Part shown: positions 1 to 9,292 of the stretch, piece by piece | Numbering within the stretch: the stretch's first letter is position 1 | Layout: the number at the start of each line of letters is the position of its first letter | Source of the DNA: CAWBLP01 sp963721065 | Lineage (GTDB): Bacteria; Pseudomonadota; Alphaproteobacteria; Acetobacterales; Acetobacteraceae | DNA: 64,000 nt | Assembly (NCBI GenBank): GCA_963721065.1 | Contig: CAVRHO010000001.1 | Location: 1,178,001 to 1,242,000, forward strand | Reading direction: 5' to 3' | The notes under the pieces: generated by a model | What the model was told of the DNA's origin: nothing | What the model saw: only the letters and a program-made list of their open reading frames with translations | Database searches by the model: none | Program-made: the position numbers and the translations under genes

Positions 1-666
1 CTCGCGATATCGTGTGGGAAAACCACCGCCCAGGTTCAGCATGCGCAGGTTCACGCCGGCCTCGGTCAGGTCGGTGAACAGCATCGCCACCTTGCCGATC
101 GCCACCTCATAGGCGCGGGTCGTGGTCTGCTGGCTGCCGACGTGGAACGACAGGCCGTACGGATCCAGGCCCAGTTCACGCGCGCGCAGCATCAGCGCCC
201 GCGCGTTCTGGATCGTGGTGCCGAACTTGCGTGACAGCGGCCAGTCGGCGCCTTCGTTCTCCACCAGGATGCGGCAGTACACCCGCGAACCGGGCGCGTG
301 CTTCGCCAGTTTCTCCAGCTCCTCGATCGAATCGAAGGCGAACAGGGACACGCCATGCTGAAAGGCCGAGCGGATTGCCGAGGCTTTCTTGATGGTGTTG
401 CCGAAGCTGATGGCGTCCGGGCGTGCACCGGCATCCAGGCAGGCAGCGACTTCCTCGAAGCTCGCGGCATCGAAGCTGCTGGACAGCCGCACCAGGCGCT
501 CCAGCACCTGCGGCGCGGGATTCGCCTTCACGGCGTAATAGATCCGCGCCAGCGGCAGGGCGCGCTGCAACGCGCGGAAATTGTCTTCCACGCGATCGAC
601 ATCGAGCACCAGGCACGGCGTAGCCGGCTGTTGCTCAGCAAGGAATCGGGCGATTTTGGGTGTCAT
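1..666 (-). CDS. Type III PLP-dependent decarboxylase (ornithine/lysine type), partial at the window edge
   Basis: The first 222 residues are present and the C-terminal half lies beyond base 1. The N-terminal alanine-racemase-fold barrel is clear: YYAVKANP near residue 47 holds the lysine that binds PLP, followed by SSFDAASFEE, SFGNTIK, the FHVGSQ strand and the LNLGGGFPT phosphate-binding glycine loop. These are hallmarks of the alphaproteobacterial ornithine/diaminopimelate-type decarboxylase family, which makes polyamines such as putrescine by removing CO2 from a basic amino acid. The ATG at 666 gives the usual short N-terminus (MTPKIARFL). The missing C-terminus carries the residues that would separate ornithine, lysine and diaminopimelate specificity. 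It is divergent from the YihY gene. Confidence 0.88.
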   Translation of the reverse strand, partial: MTPKIARFLAEQQPATPCLVLDVDRVEDNFRALQRALPLARIYYAVKANPAPQVLERLVRLSSSFDAASFEEVAACLDAGARPDAISFGNTIKKASAIRSAFQHGVSLFAFDSIEELEKLAKHAPGSRVYCRILVENEGADWPLSRKFGTTIQNARALMLRARELGLDPYGLSFHVGSQQTTTRAYEVAIGKVAMLFTDLTEAGVNLRMLNLGGGFPTRYRE

Positions 667-952
667 CGCACCGGGCCTCCCTTGGCTGAACGCCCGTCTG
701 AATCGGAGGCGACGGGCGGAGTTGACGAAACGGTCGAACGAACCAGCGACCAGAGCGATTGCCAGAACGCTTGACGTCGTTGCGTAACCACAGAGGGCCA
801 GAGGCACGTGCGTTGCTGCGTGAGGGCCACATAGGACCCGCGTTCTCCCCGTGCAATAGGGAAAATGACCCTTGACGGGAAAATCCGCCCCTTGGCGCGG
901 CGGGCAGGGCACCCCAAGCTTCCCGCCGCGCCGGCAGCGCCAGAGGAGAGAT
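667..952. other. Divergent intergenic region
   Basis: This is the shared upstream region of the decarboxylase (minus) and the YihY gene (plus). It should hold both promoters, but no convincing -35/-10 pair or operator could be picked out by eye. Confidence 0.3.
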
Positions 953-1861
953 TTGGACAGCTTACCGCCGCAACGGTCCCGGGGCCCACGGCGCCGCGAG
1001 ATCCGCCCGCGCTTCCGATGGTACCGCATGGTGTTCGCCGCACTGCGCGAGAGCATCACGGACCACATGTCCCTGGCCGCCGCCGGTTGCGGCTTCTATG
1101 CCACGCTCGCGTTGTTCCCCGGCATCAGCATCCTGATCTCGGTTTATGGCCTGGTCTTCAACCGCGACGACATTCTCGCCCAGATTACCGTCCTGGGCGA
1201 ACTGTTGCCGCCGCCGGCCTTCTCCCTCATCGAGGGACGCGTGCACGACCTCATCGGCCAGTATTACGGCACTGTTAATATCGGTCTGGTTCTCGGCCTG
1301 CTGATTACCTTCTGGAGCGCCTCCACCGGCAGCAAGTCGATGCTGTCCGCGATCAACGTCGCCTATGACGTGGCGGAGCAACGGCCGATGCTTCGCTTCC
1401 AGCTTTTTGGACTGACCATTACGCTCGCCGCAATTCTGGTCGCCGCCCTGACCATCGCGGTCCTGGTCTTCACGCCGGTGGTGATCGCCTTCGTCGGCCT
1501 GTCTGCCTATGCCGCGGGCCTGGTCCGCCTGGTCAGCGTGCTGCTGCTGATCGGACTGTTCGGCGGGACGGTGTCGCTGCTGTACCGTTTCGGTCCCTGC
1601 CGCAAGCCGCCGCCACGCCAGCCGATCGCGCCAGGGGCCCTGGTGGCGACCGCGCTCTGGCTGATCGCCTCGCTGCTGCTGTCGCTCTACGTATCGCGGC
1701 TGGGCACGTTCGGTGCCACGTACGGGCCACTGGGGGCCGCCATCGGCATCATGCTGTGGTTCTACATCACCGCCTATGCCGTGTTGCTGGGTGCCGAACT
1801 GAACGCCCAGATCGAGGCGCGGCGGGCGGCGGCGATGCTGGAAAATCCCCCCACGGACTGA
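953..1861 (+). CDS. YihY/BrkB-family inner-membrane protein
   Basis: The 302-residue product has the family signature near the N-terminus: a helix ending in ALRESITDHMSLAAAGCGFYA, then a P-G-I-S hydrophobic segment. About six membrane segments follow, and the last ends in GAELNAQIE before a charged tail. YihY/BrkB proteins are integral inner-membrane proteins of unsettled function; older names (ribonuclease BN, serum resistance BrkB) are not reliable. The reading frame is open from a TTG at 872. The TTG at 953 is preferred because AGGAGAG lies just upstream at 944-950 and the bypassed residues are low-complexity Arg/Gln/Pro. Confidence 0.82.
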   Translation: MDSLPPQRSRGPRRREIRPRFRWYRMVFAALRESITDHMSLAAAGCGFYATLALFPGISILISVYGLVFNRDDILAQITVLGELLPPPAFSLIEGRVHDLIGQYYGTVNIGLVLGLLITFWSASTGSKSMLSAINVAYDVAEQRPMLRFQLFGLTITLAAILVAALTIAVLVFTPVVIAFVGLSAYAAGLVRLVSVLLLIGLFGGTVSLLYRFGPCRKPPPRQPIAPGALVATALWLIASLLLSLYVSRLGTFGATYGPLGAAIGIMLWFYITAYAVLLGAELNAQIEARRAAAMLENPPTD

Positions 1862-1905
1862 TAGCTCACGCCCTCGTGCGCAGCCCGAACGGCGAGGAAC
1901 CAGGT

Positions 1906-3474
1906 ATGGCCCGATGGAATCACGGCTACGTCACCGACGTCGTCTATACGAGCAACTTCTATCGCGAGACGACGCCGGCCTGGCTGGCAACCACGGCGCT
2001 GCTGCTGGGCCACCGCCCGCCGCCGCTGGCCGCCCCGTTCCGTTACGCCGACCTGGGCTGCGGCAACGGCTTCGGCGCGCTGACCGTCGCGGCGACCAGC
2101 CCGCAGGCCGAGGTGTGGGGGTTCGACTTCAATCCAGCGCATATCGAGACCGCGCGCGACCTGGCCGCACGCGCCGGCCTGGACAACGTCCATTTCGTCG
2201 AGACGTCCTTCGCCGAACTGGCGGCATTGCCGGCGGAGGCATTGCCGGCATTCGACTATGTCGTTTCGCATGGCGTGCTGAGCTGGATCACGCCGGAGAA
2301 CCGGCGGGAAGTGCTGGCCGTGATCCGCCAGCGGCTGCGGCCGGGCGGGCTGGCCTATGTCAGCTACAACGTCACCACCGGCTGGGGCAGCATGCTGCCG
2401 CTGCGCGCGCTGATGCGGCAACTGGCCGAATCCAGCGCGACCCGCACCGACCAGGCCGCCGCCGAAATCCTCGACACGATCGACCGGCTGAAGGCCGCCG
2501 GGGCGCTGTTCTTTCAGGCAAATCCCGGGCTGGAGGCACGCCTGCAGGACATGCGGCGGCAGGACCCGCGCTACCTGGCGCATGAGTTCCTGAACCAGGA
2601 CTGGCATCCGCTGATGTTCGCCGAGGTCGGGGCGGATATGGCCGAGTGCAAGTGCAGCTACATCGGCAGCGCCACGCTGACCGAGAACATCGATGCCGCC
2701 TCGGTGCCGGCCGAGATGGCGCAGATGCTGGCCGAGACCCGCGATCCGGTGCTGCGGGAGACCTTGCGCGACTTCGCCTGTGGCCAGACCTTCCGCCGCG
2801 ACGTGTACCGCCGCGGCGTGGTGCCGGTCCCCTCGGGTGAGCACCGGGAAATGCTGAATGACATCGTGATTGCCGCGACCGGGCTGACCCCGCCCGATCC
2901 CATCACTTTCACGACGTCGATCGGCACCATCACCGGCCGGCCCGATATCTACCAGCCTTTGCATGACCGGCTGCGGCAGGGCCCGGTCAGCGTGCGCGAA
3001 CTTGCCGCCAACCCGCCCTTTTCCGATCGCCCGCCGGTGGAACTGCTGCAGTCCGTCAGCCTGATGATCGCCGGCGGCTTCGCCCACCCGGTGCTGCCGG
3101 GCGGGGACGCCGCGGCGGCGCGGCAGTCCTCCCGCGCGCTGAATGCCGCCATCGCCCAGGTCAATGCCGCCGGCGGCGACCTGCCCCGCCTGGTCGCGCC
3201 GCTGCTCGGCTCCTCGCTCCAGGTGGACCTGGTGGAAACGCTGCTCCTGGGGGAATTGCTGGCCGGCCGTCCGGCGGAACCGGACGCACTGGTGACGAAG
3301 CTGCCGGACCTGCTGGCCGGCGGCGGCCGGACCCTGCAGCGGGAGGGCAGGGCGGTGACCGACCCGGCCGAAGCGCGGATGATCGCCACCGACCTGGTAG
3401 GCCGGTTCCTGGACCAGCGGGTCCCGGTGCTGCGCGATCTGGGGGTGCTGGACGGGGGCGTGTTGGACGGTTGA
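1906..3474 (+). CDS. Class I SAM-dependent methyltransferase with a methyltransferase regulatory domain
   Basis: The 522-residue protein starts with a Rossmann-type methyltransferase domain. The SAM-binding loop DLGCGNGFGALT lies near residue 48, an acidic strand end GFDFNP follows, and VVSHGVLSWI corresponds to motif IV. The middle (VTTGWGSMLPLRALMR onward, with AHEFLNQDWHP) matches the regulatory domain typical of large bacterial methyltransferases of unknown substrate. The C-terminal part is helical, Ala/Leu-rich and otherwise featureless. The frame is open from 1756, but the ATG at 1906 is chosen because GAGGAACCAGG precedes it and the protein then begins MARWNHGYVTD. The gap to the YihY gene is 44 bp. 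The substrate cannot be predicted. Confidence 0.83.
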   Translation: MARWNHGYVTDVVYTSNFYRETTPAWLATTALLLGHRPPPLAAPFRYADLGCGNGFGALTVAATSPQAEVWGFDFNPAHIETARDLAARAGLDNVHFVETSFAELAALPAEALPAFDYVVSHGVLSWITPENRREVLAVIRQRLRPGGLAYVSYNVTTGWGSMLPLRALMRQLAESSATRTDQAAAEILDTIDRLKAAGALFFQANPGLEARLQDMRRQDPRYLAHEFLNQDWHPLMFAEVGADMAECKCSYIGSATLTENIDAASVPAEMAQMLAETRDPVLRETLRDFACGQTFRRDVYRRGVVPVPSGEHREMLNDIVIAATGLTPPDPITFTTSIGTITGRPDIYQPLHDRLRQGPVSVRELAANPPFSDRPPVELLQSVSLMIAGGFAHPVLPGGDAAAARQSSRALNAAIAQVNAAGGDLPRLVAPLLGSSLQVDLVETLLLGELLAGRPAEPDALVTKLPDLLAGGGRTLQREGRAVTDPAEARMIATDLVGRFLDQRVPVLRDLGVLDGGVLDG

Positions 3475-3604
3475 GCCCCGGTTCGCTATGTCCCCCCGCG
3501 CCGGGTCAGCCGGTTTGCGCGCCGCCTGTCCGGTGCTCTCGATGAAGGATCATGCGCCATGAACGCTCCGATGCAGCGCCCGTCCGGTTTCCAGGTACTC
3601 ACCG

Positions 3605-5206
3605 ATGTTCCCGCTGGGCCCCGACCGCACCACGTGGAAGAAGCTGCCGCTGGACGGCGTCCGCACCGTCACCTGCGACGGCCAGACCGTGCTGCGAATC
3701 GCCCCCGAGGCGCTGAGCCAACTGGCGTTCCAGGCCTTCCACGAGGTCGCGCACCTGCTGCGTCCCGGCCACTTGGCACAGCTCCGGTCGATTTTGGAGG
3801 ACCCGGAAGCGAGCGCCAACGACCGGTTCGTCGCGCTGGACCTGCTGAAGAACGCCAATATCGCCGCCGGCGGCGTGCTGCCGATGTGCCAGGACACCGG
3901 CACCGCGATCGTGTTCGGCAAGAAGGGCCAGCGCGTCTGGGTCGATGGCGACGAGGAGGAGGCGCTGGCCTGGGGCGTGCACCGCACCTACACGGAAACC
4001 AACCTGCGCTATTCGCAGATGGCCCCGCTGTCGATGTTCGAGGAGGTCAACACCGGCAACAACCTGCCGGTGCAGTTCGACATCCTCGCCAGCCCGGGGG
4101 ACCACCACGCCGACGAGTTCCACCTGATGTTCGTCGCCAAGGGCGGCGGCAGTGCCAACAAGACCTTCCTGTTCCAGGAGACCCGCGCCATCCTGTCGCC
4201 CGAGCGGCTGGTGAAGTTCCTGGAAACCAAGGTCAAGACGCTGGGCACCTCGGCCTGCCCGCCCTACCACCTGGCGATCGTGATCGGCGGCACCTCGGCC
4301 GAGGCCACGATGAAGACGGTGAAGCTGGCCTCCACCCGCTGGCTGGACACCCTGCCCACCAGCGGCAGCAAGGGGGCGCACGCCTTCCGCGACCTGGAGA
4401 TGGAGCAGAAGGTGCTGGACCTGACGCGCACCATCGGCATCGGCGCCCAGTTCGGCGGCAAGTATTTCTGCCACGATGTGCGGGTGATCCGCCTGCCGCG
4501 GCACGGCGCCTCGCTGCCCGTGGGGATCGGCGTCTCCTGCAGCGCCGACCGCCAGATCCTGGCCAAGATCACGCCCGAGGGCGTCTTCCTGGAGCAACTG
4601 GAGACCGACCCGGCGAAATACCTGCCGGAAACCACCGACGACCATCTGGGTGATGAGGCCGTGGCGGTGGACCTGAACCGACCGATGGCGGAGATCCGCA
4701 AGCAGCTCTCGGCGCACCCGGTGAAGACGCGACTCAGCCTGACCGGCACCATGGTGGTGGCGCGCGACATCGCCCACGCCAAGCTGAAGGAGCGTCTGGA
4801 CAGCGGCGAGGGCCTGCCCGACTACATCAAGAACCACCCGGTGTACTACGCCGGCCCCGCCAAAACCCCCACCGGCTTCGCCACCGGCAGCTTCGGCCCC
4901 ACCACCGCCGGGCGGATGGACAGCTACGTGGACGCGTTCCAGGCGGCCGGCGGCTCGCTCGTCATGCTGGCCAAGGGCAACCGCTCCAAGGCGGTGAAGG
5001 ACGCCTGCCGCAAGCATGGCGGCTTCTACCTGGGCAGCGTCGGCGGCCCGGCCGCAAGGCTGGCGCAGGACTGCATCCGCAAGGTGGAGGTGCTGGAGTA
5101 TCCGGAACTCGGCATGGAAGCCGTGTGGCGGATTGAGGTGGAGAACTTCCCGGCGTTCATCGTAATCGATGACAAGGGGAACGACTTCTACGAGGGGCTG
5201 GAGTAG
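3605..5206 (+). CDS. Class I (iron-sulfur) fumarate hydratase; probable frameshift in the first codons
   Basis: This enzyme interconverts fumarate and malate in the TCA cycle. The three cysteines that bind the [4Fe-4S] cluster are visible in VLPMCQDTG, GTSACPPYH and GVSCSADR, and length and order match the FumA/FumB family. The ORF as read starts at ATG 3605 (MFPLGPD). Family members have about 15 more residues. These are found upstream in another frame: ATG 3559, with GAAGGA nine bases before it, reads MNAPMQRPSGFQ. Removing one G at 3595 joins this to YSPMFPLGPD, a normal family N-terminus, giving 548 residues from 3559. No alternative in-frame start exists, since TGA lies at 3560-3562. The extra base is either a sequence error or a very recent mutation. 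Confidence 0.93.
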   Translation: MFPLGPDRTTWKKLPLDGVRTVTCDGQTVLRIAPEALSQLAFQAFHEVAHLLRPGHLAQLRSILEDPEASANDRFVALDLLKNANIAAGGVLPMCQDTGTAIVFGKKGQRVWVDGDEEEALAWGVHRTYTETNLRYSQMAPLSMFEEVNTGNNLPVQFDILASPGDHHADEFHLMFVAKGGGSANKTFLFQETRAILSPERLVKFLETKVKTLGTSACPPYHLAIVIGGTSAEATMKTVKLASTRWLDTLPTSGSKGAHAFRDLEMEQKVLDLTRTIGIGAQFGGKYFCHDVRVIRLPRHGASLPVGIGVSCSADRQILAKITPEGVFLEQLETDPAKYLPETTDDHLGDEAVAVDLNRPMAEIRKQLSAHPVKTRLSLTGTMVVARDIAHAKLKERLDSGEGLPDYIKNHPVYYAGPAKTPTGFATGSFGPTTAGRMDSYVDAFQAAGGSLVMLAKGNRSKAVKDACRKHGGFYLGSVGGPAARLAQDCIRKVEVLEYPELGMEAVWRIEVENFPAFIVIDDKGNDFYEGLE

Positions 5207-5362
5207 CGGGCGCGCCCGCGCGGGCCCCCATCGCAACCGGGGGCTTCTCCGCGCGGGTCTCCACTTCCGGAACGCATCGCGTGGTGTCGCGGTGCAATGC
5301 AGACTGGCAAACCGGCTGGCGCGATGTCACTCTTGAGAGCGTCACTCTGGCGGAGCAATGCC

Positions 5363-5806
5363 ATGCAACGGATCGTCGCGGCTATGGACTTTTCCGGCGC
5401 CTCGCAACGCGCAGTGGATCTTGCGGCGGATCTTGCCGTGAAATACGGGGCCACGCTGATGCTGCTGCATGTCGTGCACGACACCCGATCAGGGGAGCCC
5501 ATCGTCACGGCCTATGCCCAAATGGAGCACATCCGCAATCCCGACCTTCCCCAGCAACTGGAGACAGAGCGGGAGAGACTCGAGACGCTCTGCGACGGAT
5601 TCCACGCCAGAGGCGTGAAGAAGGCGACGCCGGAGGTGACGATCGGCAACCCCGCCGAGACGATCATCCAGTATGCCAAGGAGCAGAACGCCGACCTGCT
5701 GGTTCTGGGCAGCCGCGGTCATGGCCGCCTGGCCGGCCTGTTGCTGGGCAGCGTCACACAGAAGCTGGTCGGCCTGTCGCCCTGTCCCGTTCTGGTGGTC
5801 CACTGA
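5363..5806 (+). CDS. Universal stress protein (UspA family)
   Basis: The 147-residue protein is a single UspA domain. It opens with MQRIVAAMDFSGASQRA and ends with the ATP-binding loop GSRGHGRLAGLLLGSVTQKL followed by CPVLVV. The G-2x-G-9x-G-(S/T) pattern indicates an ATP-binding type. Such proteins help cells survive stress and stationary phase. The frame is open from 5297, but ATG 5363 follows GGAG at 5352-5355 and gives the normal start. It is followed by the convergent MFS gene; the 188-bp gap contains a duplicated 12-mer (CCGGAGGGGCGG). Confidence 0.9.
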   Translation: MQRIVAAMDFSGASQRAVDLAADLAVKYGATLMLLHVVHDTRSGEPIVTAYAQMEHIRNPDLPQQLETERERLETLCDGFHARGVKKATPEVTIGNPAETIIQYAKEQNADLLVLGSRGHGRLAGLLLGSVTQKLVGLSPCPVLVVH

Positions 5807-5994
5807 CAGCGGACACCAGGCACGTCGCGGGACCGCGCGCCCGGAGGGGCGGCCGGAGGGGCGGAAGGACTTGCCTCGCCGCCTGACCGGGCGTGGTTCG
5901 TCACACCGTGGCCCCGGTTGGCGGAACGGACCACAAGTCCTGGACGGGCTCCGGTGCGCGGATTTCGTGACGCGGGTCGCTCCCGCATCCCGTT

Positions 5995-7269
5995 CTACGA
6001 CGGCGCCTCCGCCATCGCCTGCCGGCGCGTGGCGCGCTCGTGCCCCGCGAAGCTGCGCGCGTACAGCCAGATGTATCCGAGCTGGAACCCCGCAGCGAGC
6101 ACGAACGGCAGCACCAGGAAGTGCGCCTCGAACAGCAGGCCGGACACCAGCGGCCCCAGCGTGCGCGGCACCGACACCGACACCGAGCTGACCATCGCCG
6201 CAAACCCCCGCCGCTCGGCCCGCACCAGGCTCATGCTCAGCGCGGCGCGCACGCCGTTGGTGCCGCGGTTGAACACCGAGCGGATCATGTAAACCGCCCC
6301 CGCCAGCGACAGCGTCGGCATCACCGGCAGCGCCACCAGCAGGCCGATCCCGGTCAGCCGCATGCCGACCACCACCGGCACGATGCCCCAGCGCTGCGCC
6401 AGCCGCCCGTTCAACACCGACGCCAGCGCCGCCATCAGGAAGCCGGCAGCCATCATGGGGCCGATGATCCCCGGCCCGGCGTGGAAACGCAGCGCGAACC
6501 AGTAGGCGATCAGCGGGCCCGTCAGGCCGATCCCCGCACCTTGCAGCAGGTTCGCCAGCGCAAGCCGCAGCAGCAGCGCATTTTCGCTCATCTGAGTCGG
6601 CGGCGGTGCGGCGCGGGGTGCCCGGCGTTCCTGCCGCGGCTGGCGTGTCGCCCCATCTTCGGGAACGCGCAGGATCAGCCAGATGGCGACGGCCGAGGTC
6701 ACCGCCACCAGGCCGAACAACGGCCGGTACGCCAGCGGTCCCGGCAGCCAACCGAACATCAGGCTGGGCAACGTCGCCAGCAGCGCCCCGAATGCCCGGC
6801 CGAAGAACCCCATCCCGGAATTGAGGCTGAACACCCTGGCGCTTTTGCCGCGCGGTGCGGATTGCGCCAGCCAGGCCTGCTCCACGGTGCCGCACGGCCC
6901 GGCGGACCCGTTGCCGCCGCGGCCGTACTGTCCGGCGATCGCCGCCAGGGCCAGCGGCACCGGCGCGCTGGTCATCATTGCGACCAGGGCCGCGACGATC
7001 CGCGTCGCCTCGAAGCCAAGCAGCACCGGCTTGCGCCCGATCCGGTCGCTGATCGGGCCGAGCAGCGTGGTCAGCGCGATGCCGCAGGCCATGGAAGTTG
7101 TGAGCAGTGCGCCGATGGCCCCGCCCGACCAGTGAAGCGCGTGCAGGTAGAGGACGAAGTCCACCACCAGCGCCCCCTGGCTGATGCTGCGGACCAGACG
7201 CACGAGAATGAGCTGGCGGCTGTCCCCGCTGCGCGCGATCGTCACCAGAGGCCAGTTTGCCGGGCTCAT
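5995..7269 (-). CDS. MFS transporter
   Basis: The 424-residue protein has twelve predicted membrane segments. The loop 2-3 motif GPISDRIGRKPVLL is the signature of the major facilitator superfamily, with an imperfect second copy in the C-terminal half around NGRLAQRWGIVPVV. The central loop is charged and Pro-rich. The substrate is unknown; drug or small-metabolite export is plausible. The frame extends to 7383, but the ATG at 7269 starts MSPANWPLVTIARSG just before the first membrane helix, and upstream residues are Arg-rich and unlike a transporter. The hydrolase gene lies 61 bp upstream on the same strand. Confidence 0.85.
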   Translation of the reverse strand: MSPANWPLVTIARSGDSRQLILVRLVRSISQGALVVDFVLYLHALHWSGGAIGALLTTSMACGIALTTLLGPISDRIGRKPVLLGFEATRIVAALVAMMTSAPVPLALAAIAGQYGRGGNGSAGPCGTVEQAWLAQSAPRGKSARVFSLNSGMGFFGRAFGALLATLPSLMFGWLPGPLAYRPLFGLVAVTSAVAIWLILRVPEDGATRQPRQERRAPRAAPPPTQMSENALLLRLALANLLQGAGIGLTGPLIAYWFALRFHAGPGIIGPMMAAGFLMAALASVLNGRLAQRWGIVPVVVGMRLTGIGLLVALPVMPTLSLAGAVYMIRSVFNRGTNGVRAALSMSLVRAERRGFAAMVSSVSVSVPRTLGPLVSGLLFEAHFLVLPFVLAAGFQLGYIWLYARSFAGHERATRRQAMAEAPS

Positions 7270-7330
7270 GCGGATCGATACCAGTCGGGCTTCGGGTGAA
7301 ATGACGACGGGGCAACACCGCCGGCCAGGA

Positions 7331-8140
7331 TCAGGCACATGCGCATCGTTCCGCCCCAAAGAGAAACGCAAACGCCCGCGCAACGGCCCCGTGGGCGGCC
7401 ATACGGCCGAATCGGTGTCCCGCGCCGGGGATCACCTCCAGGCTCAGGGGCGGCAGCAACCCCCGTTCCATGGCCCCCCGGTTCATCGCTGCCACCCACC
7501 GCTCGGCCCGTTCCATGCGCGTCGCGCCTTGCAGCGCATCGACCTTCGGCGCCTTGCGCAGCGCAGGCCCGCGCCTGTTGTCGCGGGCCCCTACCAGCAC
7601 GGCGCCCGGCACCCGCAGAAATGCCGCGGGGTCGAACCCCACGCCCGGCACGCCCGGGCCCGCGCCGATGCCCAGCGGGTAGGGCAGGGAGCAATCGGGC
7701 AGCGTGTACCACCCCGCGGCACTGGCGACGTAGCAGGCGACATCGCGCGGATAGGCCATGACATAGCGGTGCACGAACTGCGCACCGCCGGAATGGCCGA
7801 ACAGGTACACTTGCCGCGACGCCAGCCCAACCTCCCGGCACAGCCGGTCCAGCATGACGCGAAGCGTCAGGTCCGCGCGCAGCCCCTTACCCGGGCGGCC
7901 AAGCCGCTGGTAGTCGGGGAAGACCGCCGGCGGAAACACCGGCGCCATCACCGCCACCCCATGCGCGGCCGCGAAGGGCGCGAAACAGGCCAGATGCTCG
8001 TCGGCATTGCGCGATATGCCATGCACGCTGATCAGCAACGGGGTGCTCGAATCGAGCGACGGCGGCAGGAACAGGTGACAGCCGGCCGGCGGCTCCGCGA
8101 CAGCCCGGGCGATGCCGTCGGCCGGTATCGCTCCGATCAT
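7331..8140 (-). CDS. Alpha/beta hydrolase (esterase-like)
   Basis: The 269-residue protein has the oxyanion-region motif SVHGISRN and the nucleophile elbow GHSGGAQF (G-x-S-x-G). A late Asp lies in the region after VLVGARDNR, and a C-terminal GAGHRFG supplies the catalytic His. It resembles esterases and polyhydroxybutyrate-depolymerase-like hydrolases, but the substrate is unknown. The start ATG at 8140 overlaps the stop of the upstream DUF1611-like gene (ATGA at 8140-8137), so the two are probably translationally coupled. The open frame continues far upstream, but only as a shadow of that gene. Confidence 0.8.
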   Translation of the reverse strand: MIGAIPADGIARAVAEPPAGCHLFLPPSLDSSTPLLISVHGISRNADEHLACFAPFAAAHGVAVMAPVFPPAVFPDYQRLGRPGKGLRADLTLRVMLDRLCREVGLASRQVYLFGHSGGAQFVHRYVMAYPRDVACYVASAAGWYTLPDCSLPYPLGIGAGPGVPGVGFDPAAFLRVPGAVLVGARDNRRGPALRKAPKVDALQGATRMERAERWVAAMNRGAMERGLLPPLSLEVIPGAGHRFGRMAAHGAVARAFAFLFGAERCACA

Positions 8141-9225
8141 GTGCGGAACGGCGAGTCCGGCGCATGGCACCAGTCGCCCGCCGCCAGGTCCGCCAGCGTC
8201 AGAACCGGCAGGCCGGTGGCCGCCGCGGCCTCCCGCGTGGCCAGCGGTGAGGCGGACACCACGCCGCTGATCGCCATCAGCGGCCGGCCGCGCTGGTGCA
8301 GCCAGTCGGCGCCGGCCTTCGCCCCCATCGCGCCATCGGCCGCGAACAGGACGGTGTTGACCATGCGGGCAAACACCTCCGATTCCACCATCGCGGCGGT
8401 TTCCTGCTGGAACAGCCCGTCGCTCAGCTCCAGCACGATCGCGTCCACGTCGTGTGCGGCCAGTTGGCTGACCAGCAGCGGCAGCAGTTGCGTCAGGGCC
8501 GGGCCGGTGAGCCCGAAGGTGGAGGCGTGGCCGGCGTCGGTGAAGTCGAGCACCGTGTCCGCCCCGGCATCGAGCATGGCCCAGCGGTCGCCGCCGGATC
8601 CGGTGCCGGTCACCTTGGCGGCGCCCACCTTCATGCCCTTGCGGGAAAGCCCGCGGATCGCTCCGGCTGCGGTCGTGGTCTTGCCGGCGTTCATGGCGCA
8701 GCCGACCACCGCCAGGACCGGCGGCGTCGGGTGTGACACCGGAACCAGGCGCAAGCCGTGATCGGACAGGTTGATGCGCCGGCCCGCCTGGTCGGCGACC
8801 AGGCCCAGCGGCTCGATCTTGGTGGGCGTCTTCATCGCGCCGTGCTGGCTCGACACACGGGCGGCCACGCCGCCGCCGGCGACCAGCGCGCACGGGCCAA
8901 GGTCCTCGGGAACGAAGGCCTCGAACTGGTCCGGGGCGTAGCGGTTGCCGTAGGCGACGATGATCTCGTCATCCCGCCACAGCTTGGCACGCCGGCCGGT
9001 GACCTGCTCGATGTTCTGGTGCTGGCCCAACTGCGTGACGCGCGCCAGCACCAGGTCGCCGGCCTGCGGGGCGACATCGTGCAGCAGGCGCTGCATCCGC
9101 CCGCCGGGCACGCGCCGAGTTGTGTAGGCCCGCTTCGCAAGCGCCAGGCGGTGCGGCGTCGCGGACAGAACCGGCGGCTCGAGCGCGGCTGCGGAAGGGT
9201 GCCAGAGAGAGGCGGTGGCGGACAT
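8137..9225 (-). CDS. DUF1611-like P-loop NTPase domain protein
   Basis: The 362-residue protein contains a P-loop, GCAMNAGKTTTA, near residue 175. It is followed by GAAKVTGTGSGGD, VLDFTDAGHAST and VLELSDGLFQQET, an arrangement seen in DUF1611-type proteins and distantly in dethiobiotin-synthetase-like and MobB-like folds. The N-terminal 150 residues are beta-rich. DUF1611 proteins are linked in other bacteria to amino-acid acyl-transfer reactions (DgcN, D-glutamate catabolism), but the partner epimerase is not adjacent here, so that role is not claimed. The overlap with the hydrolase gene suggests a two-gene operon. Confidence 0.62.
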   Translation of the reverse strand: MSATASLWHPSAAALEPPVLSATPHRLALAKRAYTTRRVPGGRMQRLLHDVAPQAGDLVLARVTQLGQHQNIEQVTGRRAKLWRDDEIIVAYGNRYAPDQFEAFVPEDLGPCALVAGGGVAARVSSQHGAMKTPTKIEPLGLVADQAGRRINLSDHGLRLVPVSHPTPPVLAVVGCAMNAGKTTTAAGAIRGLSRKGMKVGAAKVTGTGSGGDRWAMLDAGADTVLDFTDAGHASTFGLTGPALTQLLPLLVSQLAAHDVDAIVLELSDGLFQQETAAMVESEVFARMVNTVLFAADGAMGAKAGADWLHQRGRPLMAISGVVSASPLATREAAAATGLPVLTLADLAAGDWCHAPDSPFRT

Positions 9226-9292
9226 CAGGAAGCTCCATCGTGGCCTGCCCGGCTGGCTTAGCCGCGGAAGCTGACGGGAACCTGATCAGCCC

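Noticed and set aside
5206..5219. GCGGGCGCGCCCGC after fumarase as a terminator
   Set aside because: It is a perfect palindrome without a loop or T-run, so it cannot form a standard hairpin terminator.
3599..5236. 545-residue minus-strand frame opposite fumarase
   Set aside because: The plus-strand product has all fumarase motifs; the reverse frame has none.
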